DNA from: Halanaerobium hydrogeniformans
GTDB lineage: Bacteria > Bacillota > Halanaerobiia > Halanaerobiales > Halanaerobiaceae
Assembly (NCBI RefSeq): GCF_000166415.1
Contig: NC_014654.1
Location: 2,046,001 to 2,110,000 of the forward strand
Length of the DNA stretch: 64,000 nucleotides
Reading direction: 5' to 3'
Below are positions 1-8,278 of the stretch, in pieces (the first letter of the stretch is position 1; each line of letters opens with the position of its first letter). The notes beneath the pieces are model-generated. The model saw nothing but the letters and a program-made list of their open reading frames with translations, was not told the DNA's origin and did no database searches. The position numbers and the translations under genes were made by a program.

Positions 1-1888
1 TCTCAACTGAAGGTGGAATAGTTAAGAAAACAAGTCTTTTCGCTTTTTTTTGATACTCTCTATTTACTACTGGGTAAAGCGAAAACTCTTCTTTGCTTTC
101 TAAAAAATATGAGGTGTTTTCTAGTCCCGCCTTTAAATCTGCTGCTGACTTATTTTTATAATTGACTATTTTTATAAAACTTGAAGTTTTCTGAGAAGCT
201 TTATCTATATCTACTGGATCTTTTTGCTTATCTAATGGGCTTAGTGCTTTGATTTCTAACTCTAAACTCCTATTCCCCTGATAAATGTTCTCGCTTAATT
301 TAAAAGCCAATTTCTGTTTTTGATGGATTTTTATATCTTTTGCCCACCACCAAAGAGCAGTTATTTTATCTTTACCATCAGAAACAACCATTTTTTTATG
401 TCTACCATTGGAGAGCTCCCTACTATTTAATATCTCAACTTCTGTGTAAAAAACAGGTTCAGGATTTGCTTCCCCGAACGGAGCAAATAATCTTAATTTT
501 TGATAAAACTCATGGTTCAGCTCAGCTAATTCTACTTCCAGGTCTGTTGTAATAACTAGGTTTTGCTCTAAGCTTTTTAGTTCTTGATTAATTAATCTTT
601 TTAACCGCAATCTGAATTTTTCCAATCTATCTTTTTTTAATGAAAAACCTGCTGCTGCAGCATGACCACCATGTTTTTCGAGAAGAGAAGAACATTTAGA
701 AATCAAATTATTAATATTTATTCCTTCAATAGATCGAGCAGAAGCAGTTATTAGATCTTTATCCGGATTATAGGTCATCAACACAACCGGAATTTGATAA
801 TTTTCTGCAATTCTACCTGCTGCAATACCTATAACACCTTGATGCCAGCTCTTATTATAGAGAATAAGTGCTTTTCTTTGCTCACTATCAATAGCTTTTT
901 CAGCTTCCAGGAAAATTTCCTGGCTAATTTTTTTTCTCTGTTGATTTATATCTTTTAATTGAGCAGCAAGTGAAAAAGCCTGGGTTTTATCTTCTGCCAG
1001 AAGCAATTTTAAGGCTTTTTCAGCATTATCAATCCGTCCAGCAGAATTTAAAATTGGAGCAATTTGAAAACCAAGTACTTTTTCATTGATCTCATGAGCA
1101 TTAATATTTAATTCATTATAGAGAGCTTTTAAACCAGGTCTTTGGCTCTGCTGCAGTTTTGTTAAAGCAGTTTTAAATAAATATCTGTTTTCACCAATTA
1201 AAGGAACTACATCTGCTATAATAGCCAGCAAAAGTAAATCCAAAAAATCTTTTTCTTCCCCGGCCCGTTCAATTTTTTTATAGATAGCTTTGACCAGAAA
1301 AAATGCCATTCCAGCTCCAGGCAGCCAATATCCCTGGTGATTTTCAGCTAATAATCTGGGAGAAAGAATATAATCTGCAGGTGGTAATTTTTCTGGAAGA
1401 TCATGATGATCTGTCACAACAAAGGCCATCCCCATTTTTTTAGCAAATTTTACTTCTTCATAGTTACTAATCCCACAATCACAACTAATAACTAAATCAA
1501 TACTTTCTGAATATGATTTCAAAACATCTTTATTCAAACCATAACCTTCTTTAAAACGATCTGGAATATGATATACAATATTATCACTCAGCCTTTGCAA
1601 AGCTCCCATTAAAATCGCGGTAGAGCTTATACCATCAACATCATAGTCACCATAGATTAAAATATTTTTATTATTTTTAATATAAGATAAAATAAAGTCT
1701 ACTGCTTCCATAATTTGAGGGAAAGCCTCTAAATTAAGCTCTTCATAATTGTCTAACTCAAGAAACTTCTTTAGTTCATTTTTATTATTTAAACCTCGTG
1801 CAGCAGCTAAAGCAGCTAGTTTTTCATCCTGAAAATAATCAATTAATTCGGCTTTTAGATCAGCTTCCTTTGGTTTCTTTATCTGCAT
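1..1888 (-). CDS. recJ: Single-stranded-DNA-specific exonuclease RecJ (3' end cut by window)
   Basis: This is a 5'-3' single-strand DNA exonuclease acting in recombination and repair. The reading frame is open from an ATG to the window edge (about 629 codons), so the C-terminus lies outside. Near residue 80 it carries the DYDVDG metal-binding motif, followed by the SCDCG and TDHHD motifs of the DHH phosphoesterase family; a DHHA1-type segment with GGHAAAAGFS comes later. A GGGGTGGG ribosome-binding site precedes the start. It lies 53 bases after the PD-(D/E)XK nuclease gene on the same strand and probably belongs to the same DNA-repair operon. Confidence 0.93.
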   Translation of the reverse strand, partial: MQIKKPKEADLKAELIDYFQDEKLAALAAARGLNNKNELKKFLELDNYEELNLEAFPQIMEAVDFILSYIKNNKNILIYGDYDVDGISSTAILMGALQRLSDNIVYHIPDRFKEGYGLNKDVLKSYSESIDLVISCDCGISNYEEVKFAKKMGMAFVVTDHHDLPEKLPPADYILSPRLLAENHQGYWLPGAGMAFFLVKAIYKKIERAGEEKDFLDLLLLAIIADVVPLIGENRYLFKTALTKLQQSQRPGLKALYNELNINAHEINEKVLGFQIAPILNSAGRIDNAEKALKLLLAEDKTQAFSLAAQLKDINQQRKKISQEIFLEAEKAIDSEQRKALILYNKSWHQGVIGIAAGRIAENYQIPVVLMTYNPDKDLITASARSIEGININNLISKCSSLLEKHGGHAAAAGFSLKKDRLEKFRLRLKRLINQELKSLEQNLVITTDLEVELAELNHEFYQKLRLFAPFGEANPEPVFYTEVEILNSRELSNGRHKKMVVSDGKDKITALWWWAKDIKIHQKQKLAFKLSENIYQGNRSLELEIKALSPLDKQKDPVDIDKASQKTSSFIKIVNYKNKSAADLKAGLENTSYFLESKEEFSLYPVVNREYQKKAKRLVFLTIPPSVE

Positions 1889-1941
1889 TATCCCACCCCA
1901 GAATACTAATATTTCTGATCTTTTTTAGAGTTAAAAGCAAT

Positions 1942-2745
1942 TTACAAAAACTCCATTTCTTCAACCGCTTCCCAATCAAGATCAAGGTTTAAGTCTTCTT
2001 CAATTAATTCTTTCCCCTCTGCTTTTTTACCTCTGCAAATTGGCCTGTATTCACAAAAGCGGCAGAGATTTAAGTTATCAGTAAGATCAAAATTTTCTTG
2101 CCCTAAAATTTCTTCGATCAAGGCCTCGAAAAAATCGCGATCCTTTTTATGATCTTTTTTATTGTAATTAATTTTAATTTCTTCCTTAGGATAACGTGGA
2201 TTCCAATAAAGCAGTTTCGGCATTCCCTCTAACTGATAAGCATCAGCAAAATATTTGTAAGCTGCTTCAACCATCAGATATAAATAAAAGCGGCTCTGAA
2301 TTGAGTTTACTAAATCTTTTTGATATAAACTTTTATGATCTGTTTTCCAGTCATAAATAGTTATGCTCTTATCTTCAGAATTATATTCTAAAAGGTCATA
2401 CTTAGCAAGAAATTTAAGTTTATTATTTCGAAAACGTATTTCCTGTTCAGCAGCAATAATATTTTTAGTCAGAGGACAATAATTTTTAAGCCGGCTGAAC
2501 CATGCCTGGAGCTGATTATTTTCTTTTAAAACAGTACTGGCAATACTCTTATTATAATATCTTTCTGCAAGCAGATGAAATTTTCTACCGCGATCAATAT
2601 CTTCTTTAAATTCCTCTTTCATTCCCCATTCAGAGGGCCAGTAGAGACCATCAAGATAACGATATTTAAATTTTCTTCGGCATTTGTTAAAAATTTCCAG
2701 AGCAGATTGGGAAAAATATAGATCTGATAGACTATTATTTGCCAT
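1942..2745 (-). CDS. PD-(D/E)XK nuclease with AddB/Cas4-type Fe-S cysteines
   Basis: This 267-residue protein is a stand-alone RecB-family nuclease. Its N-terminus has the SxSALExxxxC pattern with Cys22, and the C-terminus has Cys228, Cys231 and Cys237. One distant N-terminal cysteine plus three clustered C-terminal ones is the arrangement that holds a 4Fe-4S cluster around the nuclease fold in AddB and Cas4. The catalytic core is seen as YDLLEYN followed by IYDWKTD (Asp and Lys of the PD-(D/E)XK site). Its start overlaps the end of the helicase gene by 11 bases, implying translational coupling. I infer that it supplies nuclease activity to the two neighbouring helicase-like proteins. Confidence 0.82.
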   Translation of the reverse strand: MANNSLSDLYFSQSALEIFNKCRRKFKYRYLDGLYWPSEWGMKEEFKEDIDRGRKFHLLAERYYNKSIASTVLKENNQLQAWFSRLKNYCPLTKNIIAAEQEIRFRNNKLKFLAKYDLLEYNSEDKSITIYDWKTDHKSLYQKDLVNSIQSRFYLYLMVEAAYKYFADAYQLEGMPKLLYWNPRYPKEEIKINYNKKDHKKDRDFFEALIEEILGQENFDLTDNLNLCRFCEYRPICRGKKAEGKELIEEDLNLDLDWEAVEEMEFL

Positions 2746-4945
2746 TTCGGTCTGACCCTCCTTTTTGTTTCTCGTTTATGAAATCTTTGAGATCACTAAA
2801 AACATAAGCAGGAGATTTATCCCAACTGCCCCTTTTCTTATGACTGCTCAAAAACAGATTTTCTTTTGCCCTGGTAATCGCCACATATAGCAGCCTGATT
2901 CTCTCTGCAATTAATTGTTGTCTGGCTTTTTTATCAGCATTTTTTTCTTTTTTGTCATTTATTAAATATTCTAATTCTGCTCTAGCAGCTGCCTTAGGAT
3001 TTTTTATTTCTTCACTTAAATAAAATTTTTCTCCCATGAAATAATCATCATCACTATGCTGAAATTGATCAGATGTTAAACCACCTATAAATACTGTATC
3101 CCATTCCATACCCTTTGCTTTATGCATAGTTGATAGGCTTACCTTATCGGGAGCTGTTTCAAAACCTTCCATTTCCGTTAAAGTTTCAGCAAACTGTTTT
3201 AATCTATCCCTTATTTCTGGAAGTTCTGCAGTGAGTTGATCAAGTCTCCAGGCTGGATTCTCTTTTAAAAGACGCCCAAATTCTAGAGAAAGATTTTGAG
3301 CTAAAGCAAGTTTTTTACCACTTAGTTCTATTCGTTCTGCTAAAAATAATACAAGTTCATCTGGTGGAATCTCCATTGAGGCCTCCAACCACCCCTGTAA
3401 TTTTGTTACTGCCTTAAAAATTTCATTAAACCCTTCTTTTTTCCTTAATGTAATATTAAAGATATCTCTGCTTAAACCTGCTGTGGGGAAAATAATTTCT
3501 GCTACTTCTTTTTCTTCTAACAGCTCTTCTAACAGCTGCCTGGCTTGTTGATCATCTTCTAAAAACACCTCATTCAAAAGCAATTTTAAATTATTGGCAG
3601 AATTAGGTGAAGTTAAAAATTTTAAAATAACTTCAATTTCCGTTAAAAAAACATTAGAAGCAGTACTGCCAGCAAGTTGATATTCTCCGCCTAACTTGTT
3701 TATTTCAGCTCCTATTTCTTCCAATTGTCTGCCAATTGGCATCAACACCGCAGTAGTTTTATTCGAATTTTCCTGTGATTTACGAAATGCCTGTCTGGCT
3801 AAAAACTTTTTTTCTTCCTTCCAATTTTTAAATGAACGAATACCAATTCGATATCCCTCCGGCTCAGGATTAGAAACAGGATCATCTTCTAATACAGGCT
3901 CTATATATTTTTTTTCTAAAGCATCTAAATTTCTATTTTCAAATTCACTTTGACTCCAATCCACCAAAAAATTTGCTAAATCAATAATATCCTGGCTGCT
4001 TCTACTGGAAACTGACATTGTTTGGACTTTAACTTCATCTGAACGGCAATAATTACGAAAAATTTCAGGGTCAGAAAGGGTAAAGCTTCCTGTAATTGCT
4101 TGATTACTATCTCCAACCCTTAACAAATTTTTATTTTCTCCGGCCAATAAATAAAGCATCTCTTCCTGAGCCTGATTTGAATCCTGAGCTTCATCTTCAA
4201 AAACATAAGAATATTGAGCTGAAATTCTTTCTGCAAAATCAGGATCTTTTTTAAGTAGTTTTAGACTGTGTTGAACTAAATCATCAAAATCTAACAGACC
4301 GGACTGGGCCAGTTTAAATTGATATTCAGCATATATATCAGCTGCCGGAGTTAAAATATTTCTCTTTCTTAAATTCGAATATCTAATCATTTCTCTTAAC
4401 TCATCAGCTTCTAGAAGTTTAAGTTTAAAATAAGATATCATCGAGGAAACATATGCAGGAAAATCTTCATCCTTCCACCTTTTGGAATATTTTTTAAAGT
4501 GATAGCTGTTTTTTTCAAGATTAAAATAATCCAGCAAAAGATCATTGTTTTCTGCAGCCCATTTGCTCGATAACTGTTTTATCCAGCGAAAACGCCTGCC
4601 TGACTCTATTAACTCAAAATCCTGGTTGATAAGCCTTGCTTCAGGTTTTTCCTTAATAATTTCTAAAGCAAGTGAATGCAATGTTTTAACACTATAACCC
4701 CTACTTCTGGGCAGACCTTTTGCTGCCAGACAATTACCAATCATTTTTCTAAAATTAGCTACTGCTGAATTCATATAGGTTACAATCAATATTTTTTGTC
4801 CACTGTTAAGTTCTTCAGTTATTAAATCAGCTGCTAAATGAGCCAAAACCGTTGTTTTACCTGCACCTGGTACTGCTGGTACTGCAAGCTGTCCCCCGCG
4901 GTATTCTAATACTTCTTTTTGACCTGGTCTTGCTTTGAAATCCAT
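2735..4945 (-). CDS. UvrD/AddA-like superfamily 1A DNA helicase
   Basis: This is a 736-residue ATP-dependent 3'-5' DNA helicase of the UvrD/Rep/AddA family. Walker A (PGAGKT) is at residues 26-31, followed by the Walker B-like VFEDEAQDSN, the motif III region RVGDSNQAITG, motif V LSTMHKAKGMEWD and motif VI YVAITRAKENL. Canonical AddA is roughly 1,200 residues and ends in a nuclease domain; this protein stops after the helicase. That fits a separate nuclease being encoded by the next, overlapping gene. Its start lies 2 bases after the end of the upstream AddB-like gene. Confidence 0.85.
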   Translation of the reverse strand: MDFKARPGQKEVLEYRGGQLAVPAVPGAGKTTVLAHLAADLITEELNSGQKILIVTYMNSAVANFRKMIGNCLAAKGLPRSRGYSVKTLHSLALEIIKEKPEARLINQDFELIESGRRFRWIKQLSSKWAAENNDLLLDYFNLEKNSYHFKKYSKRWKDEDFPAYVSSMISYFKLKLLEADELREMIRYSNLRKRNILTPAADIYAEYQFKLAQSGLLDFDDLVQHSLKLLKKDPDFAERISAQYSYVFEDEAQDSNQAQEEMLYLLAGENKNLLRVGDSNQAITGSFTLSDPEIFRNYCRSDEVKVQTMSVSSRSSQDIIDLANFLVDWSQSEFENRNLDALEKKYIEPVLEDDPVSNPEPEGYRIGIRSFKNWKEEKKFLARQAFRKSQENSNKTTAVLMPIGRQLEEIGAEINKLGGEYQLAGSTASNVFLTEIEVILKFLTSPNSANNLKLLLNEVFLEDDQQARQLLEELLEEKEVAEIIFPTAGLSRDIFNITLRKKEGFNEIFKAVTKLQGWLEASMEIPPDELVLFLAERIELSGKKLALAQNLSLEFGRLLKENPAWRLDQLTAELPEIRDRLKQFAETLTEMEGFETAPDKVSLSTMHKAKGMEWDTVFIGGLTSDQFQHSDDDYFMGEKFYLSEEIKNPKAAARAELEYLINDKKEKNADKKARQQLIAERIRLLYVAITRAKENLFLSSHKKRGSWDKSPAYVFSDLKDFINEKQKGGSDRNGK

Positions 4946-4947
4946 CT

Positions 4948-6927
4948 TTAATCTCCTCTCACATCAAGCCAGCGGTATAATGGTCCATCCTGTTCTTTAC
5001 CACTGCTGTTAAAAAAACTATCTGCTATATATATACCATCATTTACTTTATAAACAAGACTAACAAGAAAATCACTTAATTGTTTTAATCTAATATTCTG
5101 ATCTATCTTATCGTTCCATTCATTCTGATGCTGCCAGCTTTCTGAATATATATAGGGATTTACCAATTCTTTAGCAATACTCCTTAACCAGTGGCTGCTG
5201 GAAATATCAACTAAAAACAAATGATTGACTCCCTCAAGCTCTGGAGAAAACAAAAATTTGTAAGGAGAAGCTAAGATAACACCTTTTTCCTGTGATTGTC
5301 CTTTAAAAAGTGTTTCAGCGGCTAAAGTACCTTCATAAATCATATCAATATATCTGCTGCTTAAATCTTCTTTGTTTTTATGAAAATTTTCAACAGCAGA
5401 ACGAAAACGTGCTACTGATTCAATCATCTGCCTGCAGGCAAAAATATCTTCCTGAGAAGGACTTAAAGGAGCCAGAAGCTCACTGAATACAAGCTGGAAA
5501 AAGGCATCTATTGTTAACTCCTCATTTTTTTTATCTGCCAGCCAATCTTTTAAATAATCATATTTTTCTGCAGCAGCAAAGTTTATCTTTAAGCGTAGAT
5601 TATTATCTTTTAGTTCAATAAAACTCATTCCGGCTGCTGCGATTTCTTCTGCTAGAATATAAGATCTTAGAGGGTCTAATTCTAATAATAAGCTTAAACT
5701 CTGCTGTAAAGAAGAAATTCCGATCATTTCTGTTTTATCTGAATAAAACAAATATAGGACCAATAAAGCTCTGGCAAATGGTATATCAACTAATCTTTTA
5801 GAGCGATTAAAATTACTTAAATTATAACCATTTTTCTCTAAAATTCTTTCTAGACTAAAACTTAAAACTTTGTCAATTTGAGGTGAAATAATAGCAATTG
5901 AGTTTTCTGCTGCCCCTTTTTTTAAAAGTGATATAATTTTTTGTCCTACCTCTAACAGCATTTCACCCCTTAATTCACTATCAATTTCCTCCTTAAGTAA
6001 TGGTGATTGTAGTAATTTACCCTCTCTTTTTTTTACTACTGATTTTATTTTTTTTGCTAATTCACTGCTTTCTTCTGCAGATGTATAGCTTTTTTCAAGT
6101 TTAATAATCTCCTGAGCATCAGAAAAGAATAATTCTTTTGCTGCTGCAGGATTACCACCAAAAAATCTATTAAAACCTCCACTTTCATTAAAAGAAAAAT
6201 ATCCTTCTATATTTTCGGTGCTTAATTTTTTAATTAAACTTTGACCAGCTGGTATAAGCTTTTCTAAGTCATCAACCATAAGATAGTCAAATCTTAAATT
6301 TAAATTATCAATATATTTAGGATCAGTTAAAAGATATTGATTAAAAATTGTGATAGCTGTGGAATAATCAAAAAGTCTATAGCGAAGGCAAAAATTACGG
6401 AACTTTTCCATAATCTCTACTGACTGTTCTGCATATTTTTCACGCTGAAGATCATTATTTGTCCAACGATAAAGCCTGTTTTTTAGTTCATTAAATTCAA
6501 GTATATTAAAAGAAGCCAGATTAAGATTATCAATCAACTGCACCGCAATCTGAACTGGCTTGGCTTTAATTTCGCGAAAATATGACTTTTCTTTTCTATA
6601 TTTTGCTACATAATTGCTCATTAAAAAATGGGAAGTTTCTATATTCATAAAAGTTGGTTCAATTACTTTGTTTTCTCCACTATATTTTCTTTCTACAGCA
6701 GGCCAATTTTTGTTCAATTCTTGATTAACAAAGCCAAAGTAAGTATAAATATTTAAATTACCAACTAAATTTAAGTCCAGCTCTTCTCGGTAGGAATTTA
6801 CTGCTTTAGCACTTTTCAAAAAGAATAATATTTTTTCACTCAAATTATTCTGGGCTAATTTTTGGTATTTTTCTTTTAAAATTGTACTTTTCCCGGTGCC
6901 AGTATCTCCCCGATAAATTTTATACAT
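4948..6927 (-). CDS. AddB-like helicase-fold protein without nuclease domain
   Basis: This 659-residue protein starts with a P-loop (GDTGTGKST, about residues 7-15). It has an acidic Walker B-like LMVDDLEK near residue 225 and a C-terminal segment resembling the motif V/VI region of AddB and other UvrD-like proteins (ILASPYKFLFSPELEGV). There is no 4-Cys cluster or PD-(D/E)XK motif, whereas canonical AddB has both. I read it as the helicase-like half of an AddB whose nuclease is now the 267-residue protein two genes downstream. Similarity beyond the P-loop is weak to the eye, so the AddB assignment leans on context. Confidence 0.6.
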   Translation of the reverse strand: MYKIYRGDTGTGKSTILKEKYQKLAQNNLSEKILFFLKSAKAVNSYREELDLNLVGNLNIYTYFGFVNQELNKNWPAVERKYSGENKVIEPTFMNIETSHFLMSNYVAKYRKEKSYFREIKAKPVQIAVQLIDNLNLASFNILEFNELKNRLYRWTNNDLQREKYAEQSVEIMEKFRNFCLRYRLFDYSTAITIFNQYLLTDPKYIDNLNLRFDYLMVDDLEKLIPAGQSLIKKLSTENIEGYFSFNESGGFNRFFGGNPAAAKELFFSDAQEIIKLEKSYTSAEESSELAKKIKSVVKKREGKLLQSPLLKEEIDSELRGEMLLEVGQKIISLLKKGAAENSIAIISPQIDKVLSFSLERILEKNGYNLSNFNRSKRLVDIPFARALLVLYLFYSDKTEMIGISSLQQSLSLLLELDPLRSYILAEEIAAAGMSFIELKDNNLRLKINFAAAEKYDYLKDWLADKKNEELTIDAFFQLVFSELLAPLSPSQEDIFACRQMIESVARFRSAVENFHKNKEDLSSRYIDMIYEGTLAAETLFKGQSQEKGVILASPYKFLFSPELEGVNHLFLVDISSSHWLRSIAKELVNPYIYSESWQHQNEWNDKIDQNIRLKQLSDFLVSLVYKVNDGIYIADSFFNSSGKEQDGPLYRWLDVRGD

Positions 6928-6938
6928 AAATTGTCCCC

Positions 6939-7418
6939 CTAAATAATTTCTATAAAAAACCAGATTATTAAAAATAGCTGCATAAAGAATCTGGCAAAAG
7001 CACTGGCAAAAAATGCAGAAAGGCTGCTTAAGGCTAGGCGAAGAGCATTATCTCTGTTTTTACTCTGCCAATACTCTACAACAAAGATCAAGAGAAATGG
7101 TCCAATTATAAAACCAAGTGGGCCCATAATTAAAGTTCCCAGGAAAATTCCAAGCACCGCTGCTATAACAGTTTTATTACTTCCACCCTGTCTTTTTACA
7201 AAATATGCATTTGATAAATAATTTGCTAAAAAAACCAGGACAGTTATAATTACAGCAGCTATCCAAAAATAAATAGAATACTCAAAGTCTGGAATAATTA
7301 CTCTGTATAAAATAACAGCTGCCCAGAAAAATACTGAATCAGGCAGTAGTGGTATAAATATGGCTGCTAATTCTACAATAAATAATAATATAATAATAAT
7401 ATAAAGCAATACTTCCAT
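6939..7418 (-). CDS. DUF456 family membrane protein
   Basis: This 159-residue integral membrane protein has about four hydrophobic segments. Its first segment and PLLPDSVFFW stretch, and a central glycine-rich GIFLGTLIMGPLGFIIGPF, are typical of DUF456 proteins, whose function is unknown. It is the first gene of the minus-strand run leading into the AddB-like, helicase, nuclease and recJ genes, with 11 bases to the next start. Its link to DNA repair, if any, is not evident and may only be shared transcription. Confidence 0.75.
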   Translation of the reverse strand: MEVLLYIIIILLFIVELAAIFIPLLPDSVFFWAAVILYRVIIPDFEYSIYFWIAAVIITVLVFLANYLSNAYFVKRQGGSNKTVIAAVLGIFLGTLIMGPLGFIIGPFLLIFVVEYWQSKNRDNALRLALSSLSAFFASAFARFFMQLFLIIWFFIEII

Positions 7419-7478
7419 TTATTAGCCCCCAGTGTGTGAAATCAAAGTATTAAATTAACTATCTTCATTCTAAGATAA

Positions 7479-7508
7479 ATTATACCACAAAAAACAAAGA
7501 GCAAGCAA
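7479..7508 (-). promoter_or_regulatory. Candidate sigma-A promoter for the DUF456-helicase-nuclease operon
   Basis: Read on the minus strand there is TTGCTT, an 18-base spacer and an extended -10 of TGTGGTATAAT. It lies about 60 bases before the DUF456 gene and overlaps the peroxiredoxin terminator. Confidence 0.5.
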
Positions 7509-7541
7509 AAAGGCTTTTAATATTAGCCGCCTTTTACTTGC
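7501..7541 (-). terminator. Rho-independent terminator of the peroxiredoxin gene
   Basis: A GC-containing inverted repeat (GCAAG...GGC / GCC...CTTGC) with flanking A and T runs lies just after the peroxiredoxin stop. The runs on both sides would let it work in either direction. Confidence 0.7.
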
Positions 7542-7574
7542 TTTTTAATTTAAAGTATCTTTACATTTATAAAA

Positions 7575-8036
7575 TTAGCTGTTTGCTTTAACCTCTTTTA
7601 AGACCTCATCGATATCTGGAAGATCATGTATATCATAAACTTTAGACCACAGGATTTCTCCCTGATCATTGACTAAAATATTTACTCTACCTGAAATACC
7701 TTTTTTCTCTATAAAAATACCAAGCTCTGAAGCAAAAGTTCCATGAGGCCAAAAATCTGACAGCAATTTAAGATTTTCAAAACCAAGTTCTTCTGCCCAG
7801 GCTTTTTTGGCAGGAACAGGGTCAACACTTACACCCAGTGGGACAGTATTATTTTCTTTAAAAACCTGATAATTATCTTCTAATGATTCCATCTGCATTC
7901 TGCAAACTCTAGTCCAGGCCAGGGGATGAAATGATAACAAAATATTTTTACCAGCAAATTTTTCTAAGCTAAGAGTTTCACCAGTATGATCACTAAGATT
8001 AAAATCAGGAATCTTTTCTCCTACTTTATATTTCAT
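7575..8036 (-). CDS. 1-Cys peroxiredoxin (AhpC/TSA family)
   Basis: This 153-residue thiol peroxidase would reduce hydroperoxides in an anaerobe's oxidative-stress defence. The active-site pattern PxxxTxxC is seen as P38, T42 and C45 in HPLAWTRVC, and the fold-typical WPHGTFASELGIF segment follows. C45 is the only cysteine, so resolution must use an external thiol. Arg43 stands where many relatives have Pro. The gene is single, with a terminator behind it and a divergent region before the flavoprotein at 8279. An AGGAGATAT-type ribosome-binding site precedes the ATG. Confidence 0.85.
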   Translation of the reverse strand: MKYKVGEKIPDFNLSDHTGETLSLEKFAGKNILLSFHPLAWTRVCRMQMESLEDNYQVFKENNTVPLGVSVDPVPAKKAWAEELGFENLKLLSDFWPHGTFASELGIFIEKKGISGRVNILVNDQGEILWSKVYDIHDLPDIDEVLKEVKANS

Positions 8037-8227
8037 CTATATCTCCTCCAAATAAATTATTGTAAACTTGAGTCACTAACTACAGTTTAAGTTATTTTAT
8101 TTTTAATATCAAGTTATGATTTTACATTAAAGTAAATATCTCGAGTTTTTATTGAAGATATTTTAAATTAATGGTGATTTATTGCTAAAAAAGAAGGATT
8201 TTTGCCCCCTGTCAAGAATAGTATTAA

Positions 8228-8255
8228 TTGGTTTGTCTAATAATTTAGACATAAT
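8228..8255 (+). promoter_or_regulatory. Promoter with embedded palindromic operator for the flavoprotein gene
   Basis: TTGGTT and CATAAT are separated by 16 bases. The spacer and the start of the -10 contain the inverted repeat TGTCTAA-TAAT-TTAGACA at 8234-8251, perfectly placed for a repressor to block polymerase. The regulator is unknown. Confidence 0.5.
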
Positions 8256-8278
8256 TAAAACCTGGAGGTTTAAAAGTA

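Noticed and set aside
1798-1992. Plus-strand frame near the recJ start
   Set aside because: It overlaps recJ and the nuclease gene end, and its product is low-complexity and unrecognised.
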